This document shows, piece after piece, positions 8,318-14,991 of a DNA stretch of 64,000 nt. Made by a program: the position numbers and the translations under genes. Positions within the stretch are counted from its first letter, which is position 1; each line of letters begins with the position of its first letter. The notes under the pieces were generated by a model, which did no database searches, was not told the DNA's origin, and worked only from the letters and a program-made list of their open reading frames with translations. This DNA comes from Pseudomonadota bacterium (GTDB lineage: Bacteria > Myxococcota_A > Polyangia > GCA-2747355): the NCBI GenBank assembly GCA_016702545.1, contig JADJDT010000008.1:62001-126000 (forward strand), given 5' to 3'.

Positions 8318-10576
8318 ATGGGCGCTCGGTTCAAGTCCATCGCGGGATTGACGGTGGGTCTGGCCGTGCTCGCGGGCCTTGCGTTCTACGTCGCGCACAC
8401 GATGACAGACGGCTGGGCTGAGCGGGACATCCGGCTTCGAACTCAGCTTGCGGTCAACGGGGCCCGTCGCTCCCTGGTCTCCTACTGGAGTATCGACCAG
8501 CAGCTCGACCTGGCGCAGGTCCTCGTAGAACTCGTGCGCGACGAGCGGATGATGGCCGCCACGAGCTGCGCACCCGAGGCCACGGTGCTCGCGGCGACCC
8601 CCGCGTACCCCCCGCGTTTCGCCTGTGCCTCGATTGCGTCGCGCTTCGCGCGCGGCGCCGATCCGAGGGCGGCGGTCCCGAGCGTCTGGCACGGGGTGGA
8701 TCGCCTTCCCGGCGGCCCCGTTCATCTCAGCGCCTTGCCCCTCACGGACCAGGATCGGGTGTTGGGCTTCGTGGTCCTGGTGCGCGACCTGGGCTACGCG
8801 GAGCGCCGCCAGACCCAGGCGAGCCGGCTGCTACTCGCGCTGTTTGGCCTCGTGGCGGTGGCCGCCTCGGGATTGACCATGCTGATGGCTCGATGGTCGT
8901 GGCGCAGCTGGAACGAGGCGCTGCGGAGGCTCTTGCGCGGGGACTTGGCGCAGGCCTGGTTCCGGCCGTTCGTGCGCGACGTTCGCGAGCTCGTCGACCG
9001 TATCGTGGCCGAAAAGGAGGCGGACCACGAGGCCGGGGCGTGGACACCGGAACGCCTGAAGACCGCCCTGAACCGGTACCTGCACGGCGAGAAGATCGTC
9101 ATCGTCGCCAACCGCGAGCCGTACATCCACAGTCGGGCGAAGAGCGGTGAGATCGAGGTCCATCACCCCGCCAGTGGCCTCGTCACGGCGCTCGAGCCGG
9201 TGATGCAGGCCTGCTCCGGCGTTTGGATCGCCCACGGTGGCGGGTCGGCGGACCGGGACACCGTGGACAAGCACGACCGCATTCTGGTCCCGCCCGGCGA
9301 GCAGTCGTACTTGCTTCGCCGCGTTTGGCTGACCCCGGAGCAGGAGAAGGGCTACTACTATGGCTTCGCCAACGAGGGTCTCTGGCCGCTCTCGCATCTG
9401 GCGCACGCGCGGCCGATTTTTCGCGGGGAGGACTGGAAGCACTACCAGACGGTGAACGAGAAGTTCGCCGACGCGGTTGGCGCGGAGGTCGACGCCGACG
9501 ACCCCATCGTGCTGGTGCAGGACTACCACTTCGCGCTCGCTCCCAAGTTCATCCGTGCCCGCCTCCCTCGCGCGACCGTCATCATGTTCTGGCATATCCC
9601 GTGGCCGAACTCGGAACGCTTCGGTATCTGCCCGTGGCGCAATGAGCTGCTCGATGGAATGCTGGGCTCGAGCATCCTCGGGTTCCACACCCAGGTGCAC
9701 TGCAACAACTTCATCGACGCCATCGACCGCTTCCTGGAGGCCCGCATCGACCGTGAGCAGCACGCGGTCGTGCGTAACGGGAGAACGACGCTGGTGCGGC
9801 CCTACCCGATCTCTCTCGAGTGGCCCTCGCGCTGGCTCAAGACGGCGCCGTCGGTCGAGGAGTGCAGGAGCAGTGTCCTCAAGGAGCTGGGCCTGGCGTC
9901 GGACGCGCTGATCGGCGTAGGCGTGGACCGCCTCGACTACACCAAGGGCATCGAGGAGCGCATCCTCGCCGTGGAGCGTCTGCTGGAACGCTATCCGGAG
10001 TTTCGCGGGCGCTTCACCTTCGTGCAGCTCGCGGCGCCGAGCCGGACCATCATCGAGCGCTACCGGCAGCTCAACGAGGACGTCGAGAAGCTCGCCGCGC
10101 GGGTCAACGAGCGCTTCGGCCAGGGCGACTACCGTCCCGTGGTGTTGCTTTGCTCCCACCACGAGCCGCCGACCGTGTTCCGATTCTACAGGGCCTCGGA
10201 CCTGTGCTACGTGAGCGCCCTCCACGACGGCATGAACCTCGTGGCTAAGGAGTACGCCGCTGCCCGCGATGACGAACGGGGCGTGCTCGTGCTCAGCCAG
10301 TTCACCGGCGCGGCGCGCGAGCTGGCCGAGGCGCTGATCGTCAACCCCTATGACCTGGATCAGGCCAGCGCCGCGCTGGCCGCCGCACTCAACATGACCC
10401 GCGAGGAACAGCGGGACCGGATGCGATCGATGAGAGGATTGCTCGCGGACTTCAACGTCTATCGCTGGGCAGGCCGGATGATCGAGGACGCGGCGCGGCT
10501 GCGCAGCCGCGACCGCCTCACGGGACGCCTCCTGGATAATGCGATGGGCGCCAGAGACGAGGGAACCACGCGATGA
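8318..10576 (+). CDS. otsA: Membrane-anchored trehalose-6-phosphate synthase (GT20)
   Basis: Makes trehalose-6-phosphate from UDP-glucose and glucose-6-phosphate. The catalytic GT20 domain begins near residue 258 (EKIVIVANREPYIH) and contains the expected motifs: VQDYHFALAP, FWHIPWPNSERF, GVDRLDYTKGIEER (Arg/Lys phosphate binders) and SALHDGMNLVAKEY. Unlike classical OtsA (about 470 residues), it has ~255 extra N-terminal residues: a membrane helix at ~7-27, a ~130-residue extracytoplasmic segment, a second helix (LLLALFGLVAVAASGLTMLM) and a HAMP-like linker. This resembles a sensor N-terminus. ATG 8318 is chosen over 8282 because the first helix follows directly. It overlaps otsB by ATGA. 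Confidence 0.9.
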   Translation: MGARFKSIAGLTVGLAVLAGLAFYVAHTMTDGWAERDIRLRTQLAVNGARRSLVSYWSIDQQLDLAQVLVELVRDERMMAATSCAPEATVLAATPAYPPRFACASIASRFARGADPRAAVPSVWHGVDRLPGGPVHLSALPLTDQDRVLGFVVLVRDLGYAERRQTQASRLLLALFGLVAVAASGLTMLMARWSWRSWNEALRRLLRGDLAQAWFRPFVRDVRELVDRIVAEKEADHEAGAWTPERLKTALNRYLHGEKIVIVANREPYIHSRAKSGEIEVHHPASGLVTALEPVMQACSGVWIAHGGGSADRDTVDKHDRILVPPGEQSYLLRRVWLTPEQEKGYYYGFANEGLWPLSHLAHARPIFRGEDWKHYQTVNEKFADAVGAEVDADDPIVLVQDYHFALAPKFIRARLPRATVIMFWHIPWPNSERFGICPWRNELLDGMLGSSILGFHTQVHCNNFIDAIDRFLEARIDREQHAVVRNGRTTLVRPYPISLEWPSRWLKTAPSVEECRSSVLKELGLASDALIGVGVDRLDYTKGIEERILAVERLLERYPEFRGRFTFVQLAAPSRTIIERYRQLNEDVEKLAARVNERFGQGDYRPVVLLCSHHEPPTVFRFYRASDLCYVSALHDGMNLVAKEYAAARDDERGVLVLSQFTGAARELAEALIVNPYDLDQASAALAAALNMTREEQRDRMRSMRGLLADFNVYRWAGRMIEDAARLRSRDRLTGRLLDNAMGARDEGTTR

Positions 10577-11361
10577 GGAACATCCTCGCGCGCGCCAACC
10601 GTGAGGTCCTCGAGCAGTTTGCGTGGTCAAGGGTGCTGCTCGCGTTCGACTACGACGGCACCCTGGCACCCATCGTGTCGGACCCGGATCGCGCGTTGAT
10701 GAGGGCGACCACGCGCCGGCTCCTGAGGGAGCTGGCCAAGCTCTACCCATGCATCGCGATCTCCGGGAGGGCCCAGCGAGACGCGCTGAGACTGCTCCGC
10801 GGGGTTGGGATGCGTGAGATCGTCGGCAACCACGGCATGGAGCCGTGGCATGCAAGCGATGGCCTGGCGCAGCTGGTCGCCGGCTGGGTCCCGCTACTCC
10901 AAGAGCGTCTCGCCGGGCTGCCTGGGGTCAAGGTCGAGGATAAGGGGTTCTCCGTGGCCGTTCACTACCGGCGGTCACGCGCGAAGAAGGTGGCGCGCAG
11001 CGCGATCCTCGAGGCGGCGGGAGCGCTCGGCGACGCCCGGATCATCGGCGGGAAGCTGGTGGTCAATATCCTCCCGCAGGGCGCGCCCCATAAGGGCATC
11101 GCGCTGCTGCGCGAGCGCCAACGCCTCGAGTGTGACACCGCGCTCTTCGTGGGAGACGATGAGACGGACGAAGACGTCTTCTCGATCCATCAACCGGGCC
11201 GACTGCTTTCGATCCGGGTCGGACGGCGGACGTCGTCCGCGGCGGATTACTACATCACGAGTCAGCGGGACATCGACGAGCTCCTGCGGGCGCTGCTGGT
11301 TCTTCGCCAGGCCGCGGACCTCCTGGAGCCGCCGTGGGGAAGGCAGCGCCATGCGACATGA
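10573..11361 (+). CDS. otsB: Trehalose-6-phosphate phosphatase
   Basis: 262 residues, HAD superfamily. Motif I is LLAFDYDGTLAPI (catalytic Asp pair near residues 25-27), motif II AISGR, motif III around GKLVVNILPQGAPHKGIAL and motif IV GDDETDEDVF. It dephosphorylates trehalose-6-phosphate to trehalose. The start overlaps the otsA stop by ATGA, so synthesis and dephosphorylation are translationally coupled. The downstream marR-type gene overlaps its 3' end by 11 nt, making a three-gene operon. Confidence 0.92.
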   Translation: MRNILARANREVLEQFAWSRVLLAFDYDGTLAPIVSDPDRALMRATTRRLLRELAKLYPCIAISGRAQRDALRLLRGVGMREIVGNHGMEPWHASDGLAQLVAGWVPLLQERLAGLPGVKVEDKGFSVAVHYRRSRAKKVARSAILEAAGALGDARIIGGKLVVNILPQGAPHKGIALLRERQRLECDTALFVGDDETDEDVFSIHQPGRLLSIRVGRRTSSAADYYITSQRDIDELLRALLVLRQAADLLEPPWGRQRHAT

Positions 11362-11833
11362 TCCGGAAGTCGACTTGGGGAGTGCGGCAATTCCCCCGCT
11401 CGGACCGGTGCTCGACTTCATGCGGGTGGTATGGGCCTTCGACCACGCGTTGCAGCGGCGGTCCAAGCACATGGAGACGACGCTCGGCATCACCGCGCCA
11501 CAACGTCTCGCGATCCGCGTGCTGGGTCGGTTTCCGGGCATGCAGGCCGGTCAGCTGGCGAAGGTCCTCCATCTGCATCCCGGCACCCTCTCGGGCATCC
11601 TCAAGCGCCTCGAGCGGAGGGGGCTCATCAGTCGCCGGGCCGACCCGCGCGACCGACGATGTGCGGCCGTGGGGCTCACGGCGGCGGGAAGGACCTTCAA
11701 CGTCGAGGCGGAGGGCACCGTCGAAGCGGCGATGCAAGCGACCTTCGACCGCCTGGACGAAGCGAAGATCAAGACGACCGCTGAAGTGCTTGGGCTGCTC
11801 ACAGACTCGCTCGGGGGTGCTGCTGCTGGCTGA
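11351..11833 (+). CDS. MarR-family transcriptional regulator
   Basis: 160 residues. A helical N-terminus (LDFMRVVWAFDHALQRRSKHME) leads into a winged helix-turn-helix (ITAPQRLAIRVLGRFPGMQAGQLAKVLHLHPGTLSGILKRLERRGLISRRADPRDRR), with the typical MarR wing DPRDRR and a C-terminal dimerisation helix. ATG 11351 lies inside otsB and shifts frame, overlapping by 11 nt. As the last gene of the otsA-otsB unit it probably controls the trehalose genes; the palindrome at 8280-8295 in the shared promoter is the best candidate site. The effector is unknown. Confidence 0.85.
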   Translation: MRHDPEVDLGSAAIPPLGPVLDFMRVVWAFDHALQRRSKHMETTLGITAPQRLAIRVLGRFPGMQAGQLAKVLHLHPGTLSGILKRLERRGLISRRADPRDRRCAAVGLTAAGRTFNVEAEGTVEAAMQATFDRLDEAKIKTTAEVLGLLTDSLGGAAAG

Positions 11834-11868
11834 CCGTGGCTGCAGCCACGGGTGGCCACTGGGCCACC
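11834..11868. terminator. Two adjacent hairpins between convergent genes
   Basis: CCGTGGCTGCAGCCACGG (11834-11851) is a perfect 18-bp palindrome, followed at once by GGTGGCC-ACTG-GGCCACC (11851-11868). They separate the marR-type gene from the convergent AAA ATPase gene. No T tract follows, so factor-independent termination is uncertain. Confidence 0.55.
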
Positions 11869-11899
11869 AGCGGCGAGACGCGGAGCGAGGTCATTTCGC

Positions 11900-13126
11900 T
11901 CACTTGCCAGCCCTGTCACCGGCGCCTGGGGCGCTCGCGGTGGCGCCCGTGAAGTCCTGGATCGCCCGACGCATGAAGGCATCGAAGAGTGGGACGGTGA
12001 AGGCCATCTGGCCGTGTGCGGGGCTGTAGATCATCCCCTTCCTGATCAACTGGGCGCGGACGGGGCCTAGGCTCGTAATCTTGTTGCCCAGGCGATCGGC
12101 GATGTCGCTCGTGCGCTGGGGGCCGGGGCCGAGGTCGGCCATCGCCCGTAGGAAGCGCTTCTCGCTTGGTGTCAGGCGGTCGAAGCGAACGCGGAAGAAG
12201 TTCTCGTCAAGGCGACTTGTGACGGTGGCGGTGGCGGCCTCGATGACGTCGAGGCCGATCGGCGAGACCGCGGCCCGGTTCCAGGCTTGGTAGCCCCACT
12301 CCTGCAAGAAATACGGATAGCCCTGGGTCAGCCGGAAGACCTCGGCCAGCGCAGCGGGTTCAAAGGAGACACCCACTGCAGCGACGGGGTCCTGCAGGGC
12401 CCTGGCAGAGTCGGACTCGGAGAGCGCACCGATAGCAGGGAAGCTGAACAGCCGCTCGGCATACGACTTCGACTCGCCGGCAAGTCCCGGGAGGATCGGT
12501 AGGCCGGCGCCGAGAAGTACGAGGGGAAGCTGGCGCTGCTGCATCCTGTGCATGGCCATGATCAGGGCGCTCAGCTCTTTCGCGCCGAAGTACTGGATTT
12601 CGTCGATTAGGATCGCGATCGCCGCGGCGCGGTCGTCTGCAGCCTCAGCGACGGCGGAAAAAAGGCTCGGAAGATCGATTTCGAGATCGCCGCTGTCGGC
12701 AGTGCCCCGCTCGGGCTCGATGTCGAGGCCGATCTCAACGTCGCCGGCGGTCACCTTGATCGCACCAAGGAAGCTCCTGAGGACGGCCAGCGCCCGTCGC
12801 ACCCGATGACTTGCGCCAGCTAACCGGTTCAACTCGAAGAGCAGGCGGCGGAGGTGCGGAGCGAGCAGTTGGGCGAGGGACTTTTCGTCGTGCGCCTCGA
12901 TGAGGATGGTGCGGTAGCCTGTCGCCTGCGCCATCCGTTCCAACTCGTTGAGCAGCACGGTCTTGCCGACACCTCGAAGCCCGGTGAGCAGGATGCTTTT
13001 CTCAGGGCGCCTGAGCTTGATACGTCCGAGCAGTACGCGCGCCTGCTCCAGGACGCCTTCTCGCCCGACAAGCTCGGGTGGAGGCGCGCCGGCGCCAGGG
13101 GCGAAGGGGTTTCGAATGGGGTCCAT
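11900..13126 (-). CDS. AAA-type ATP-binding protein with C-terminal winged helix
   Basis: 408 residues. Walker A is LLTGLRGVGKTVLL (near residue 50), Walker B AIAILIDEIQYF (~190), followed by a sensor-like stretch (LVLLGAGLPILPGL) and a C-terminal winged-helix region (RLTPSEKRFLRAMADLGPGPQRTSDIADRLG). The start MDPIRNPFAPGAGAPPPELVGREG is the usual opening of this archaeal-ATPase/ORC-like group (VGRE box), whose members occur scattered and often in accessory DNA. The upstream region is AT-rich, unlike its surroundings. No partner gene such as a nuclease is adjacent. The ATPase fold is sure; the role is not, and a defence or mobile-element function is only suggested by position. Confidence 0.8.
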   Translation of the reverse strand: MDPIRNPFAPGAGAPPPELVGREGVLEQARVLLGRIKLRRPEKSILLTGLRGVGKTVLLNELERMAQATGYRTILIEAHDEKSLAQLLAPHLRRLLFELNRLAGASHRVRRALAVLRSFLGAIKVTAGDVEIGLDIEPERGTADSGDLEIDLPSLFSAVAEAADDRAAAIAILIDEIQYFGAKELSALIMAMHRMQQRQLPLVLLGAGLPILPGLAGESKSYAERLFSFPAIGALSESDSARALQDPVAAVGVSFEPAALAEVFRLTQGYPYFLQEWGYQAWNRAAVSPIGLDVIEAATATVTSRLDENFFRVRFDRLTPSEKRFLRAMADLGPGPQRTSDIADRLGNKITSLGPVRAQLIRKGMIYSPAHGQMAFTVPLFDAFMRRAIQDFTGATASAPGAGDRAGK

Positions 13127-13139
13127 GGGATCTCCAGCA

Positions 13140-13197
13140 GGAATATAGCGACTTATTCGTCATTATATATGAACTGAGCTATAAACGACTACAATTG
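13140..13197 (-). promoter_or_regulatory. AT-rich promoter region of the AAA ATPase gene
   Basis: A conspicuously AT-rich stretch in a ~70% G+C neighbourhood. On the minus strand it contains an exact TATAAT (13167 to 13162), 35 nt before the ATG, with TTGTAG upstream at a long, non-ideal spacing. The local composition also hints at foreign origin. Confidence 0.45.
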
Positions 13198-13370
13198 CTC
13201 CCGCGGGGGCTCGCGCCCGGGTGAGGGCACCCGCACCAGACCCGTGCTGCGCTGCGAGCTGGGCTCGCGCACGCCGGGTGGTAGCAAGCGAGCGCGCGTC
13301 GAAGCGCTGCCACGCCGGCGCGCGCTCCTGAGCGGCTCTCGGCGGGACTATCGCGACGCCTCGGCACCAC

Positions 13371-13650
13371 CTGCGGCAGCCGCCCGCGCTGCCAGGGCCC
13401 GCAGCAGCAGCTCGGGCAGGGCCGCCGAAGGCGCCGTTGGAGCAGATCAGCACGATGTCGCCGGGTTGGGCCTGCTGTGTGACGTGCGCGGCGATGGCGG
13501 GGGTCGTGGCGATGGCGTGGGCCTCGACGCCGCGGGTGCGGAGGGCCTCGGCGAGGGCCTCGGGGTCGAAGCGCTCGGCGGGTGGGATCTCGGCCAGTCG
13601 CTCGTGGCTGGCGATGATCACCTGATCGGCGCCGGCGAAGGCCTCGGCGG
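13371..13650 (-). pseudogene. Displaced, degenerate copy of the 3' end of mpl
   Basis: This segment is a direct-orientation copy of 15028-15304, matching about nine bases in ten. It encodes the same mpl C-terminus (AEAFAGADQVIIASHERLAE...PPAERFDPEALAEAL) with Ile for Val at one site, and loses frame after ICSNGAFGG because of a one-base insertion. Homology stops sharply at AEAFAGADQ; upstream codons (LFAETPQAQRQADALALVAE) are not Mpl and resemble the DUF222 segment of some HNH-endonuclease proteins, though that is tentative. With the intact mpl end it brackets the HEPN gene and its RNA. It should be non-functional. Confidence 0.85.
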
Positions 13651-13808
13651 AGCGGTCGACGCCCTGGCCCTCGGCCAAGGCAGCCTCGGCCACTAGGGCC
13701 AGGGCGTCGGCCTGCCGCTGGGCCTGAGGGGTCTCGGCGAAGAGGCGTGGGGGCCTCGCCGCCTGGGCCCACCTACCCGGCAGCCCTGATGTGCGGGCAT
13801 TGTTGCGC

Positions 13809-13837
13809 TTGCCCACTGCCGGAACCGAACGTAAAAT
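13809..13837 (+). promoter_or_regulatory. Sigma-70-type promoter for the small RNA / HEPN gene
   Basis: TTGCCC (13809-13814), a 17-bp spacer and TAAAAT (13832-13837): 4/6 and 5/6 matches to consensus at ideal spacing, one of the best promoters in the window. The predicted start of transcription near 13844 is immediately before the structured RNA. Confidence 0.6.
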
Positions 13838-13843
13838 CCGCCT

Positions 13844-13907
13844 CAAGAAAACCCGCCAAGGCTATGCGCGCAAGCGTATCCTCAAACCGGCGGGTTCCTT
13901 TTTCTCT
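13844..13907 (+). ncRNA. Structured small RNA upstream of the Abi/HEPN gene (AbiF-RNA-like candidate)
   Basis: An outer stem AACCCGCC (13850-13857) pairs perfectly with GGCGGGTT (13889-13896). Inside is a second stem: GG (13860-61) and ATGCGC (13864-69) pair with GCGTAT (13874-79, one G-U) and CC (13880-81), closed by a GCAA tetraloop (13870-73). The outer stem is followed by a T-rich tract, CCTTTTTCTCT (13897-13907), directly abutting the ATG of the HEPN gene. Promoter, folded RNA, terminator and toxin-like gene in this order is the arrangement of type III toxin-antitoxin loci; conserved RNAs have also been reported next to AbiF-family genes. The fold is read by eye and identity with a known RNA family is not established. 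Confidence 0.6.
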
Positions 13908-14846
13908 ATGCATCCGGTGACGCCCCGCCCATTCACGAAGTGCGCGACGACCCACACGGAACAGGTGGACCTCCTGCGCCAGCGCGGGATGCAGGTAGAC
14001 GACCCAGCCGAGGCGGAGTTCTACCTCCAGCATCTCAACTACTATCGCCTCGCGGCCTACTGGCTGCCGTTTGAGGTGGATCACGCGAGTCACAAGTTTC
14101 GGGCGGGAACGCGCTTCTCGGATGTCCTGAACCTGTACATCTTCGACCGCGAGTTGCGCCTCCTGGTGCTCGACGCTGTGGAACGGATCGAGGTGTCGGT
14201 GCGGAGCCAGTGGGCCTACCAGCTCGCCCATCTACACGGCCCACACGCGCATCTCGACCCCAAGCTGGCGTGCCGCGATGATCGTTGGCAGACCAACTTC
14301 GCCCAGCTCCAGAGCGAGGTTCGCCGCTCGGACGAGACCTTCATCAGGCACCTCACCAGCAGCTATGACGAGCAACTGCCGCCGGTCTGGGCCGTGTGCG
14401 AGGTGATGTCGCTCGGCCTGCTGTCGCGCTGGTTCGATAACCTCAAACCGATGGCCACCCGCAGGGCGATCGCTGCCGCGTATCGCGTCGACCATCGGGT
14501 GTTGGCATCGTGGCTGCACCACCTGTCGACGGTGCGAAACACCTGCGCGCACCACAGTCGGCTGTGGAACCGCGAATTCACCGTGACGCCCCAGGTGCCT
14601 CGGACTAAGCCCGCGGACCTTGCCCCTTGCTTCGCCCCTACATCCCGCAAGGTCTACAACACGCTGGTCATTCTCCTGTACTGCATGGACCTCGTCGCGC
14701 CTCAGCACCGCTGGCGCTTGCGCCTGCGTCAGCTGATTAGGGATCACCGAATCCCGGTCGCCGCGATGGGCTTTCCCGCCGGGTGGAGCGAGCTGGCGAT
14801 CTTCCATGATCCTGCGCGGAATGGGCACGCCCTTGCTCCCCGGTGA
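13908..14846 (+). CDS. Abi_2 (AbiD/AbiF-like) HEPN-domain protein, probable RNase toxin
   Basis: 312 residues from ATG 13908; an upstream in-frame extension to 13791 would run through the promoter and RNA and is rejected. The N-terminus has the Abi_2 pattern HTEQVDLLRQRGM ... YLQHLNYYRLAAYW, followed by FDRELRLLVLDAVERIEVSVRSQ. The HEPN RNase motif is at residues 210-215 (R-NTCA-H, Rx4H) in WLHHLSTVRNTCAHHSRLWN. Such proteins act in abortive phage infection by cutting RNA and some are held in check by an adjacent RNA. There is no Shine-Dalgarno sequence; the start abuts the T tract of the RNA, so expression may depend on read-through. The cassette is flanked by mpl 3'-end copies. Confidence 0.85.
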   Translation: MHPVTPRPFTKCATTHTEQVDLLRQRGMQVDDPAEAEFYLQHLNYYRLAAYWLPFEVDHASHKFRAGTRFSDVLNLYIFDRELRLLVLDAVERIEVSVRSQWAYQLAHLHGPHAHLDPKLACRDDRWQTNFAQLQSEVRRSDETFIRHLTSSYDEQLPPVWAVCEVMSLGLLSRWFDNLKPMATRRAIAAAYRVDHRVLASWLHHLSTVRNTCAHHSRLWNREFTVTPQVPRTKPADLAPCFAPTSRKVYNTLVILLYCMDLVAPQHRWRLRLRQLIRDHRIPVAAMGFPAGWSELAIFHDPARNGHALAPR

Positions 14847-14991
14847 GGCGCGCACTTCGACATGACGCCGCACCGGCTCTGGCGCGATGGCTGCGCCTCG
14901 GCCTCGTGGCGCGTGCGCCGCACGGGTGGCGGGTCGAAAGCCGGTCAGCGCGCGCCGCGGCGCTTCCGCGTCCGCTCGACCCGCGGATGGG

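Noticed and set aside
6288..11895. A 25-base near match (one mismatch) between 6289-6313 and 11870-11895
   Set aside because: No similarity beyond those bases, one site is coding and the other intergenic; treated as chance in a biased composition.
13791..13907. Upstream in-frame extension of the HEPN gene by 39 codons
   Set aside because: It would translate through the promoter, the hairpin RNA and its T tract, and the added residues have no similarity to Abi_2 N-termini.
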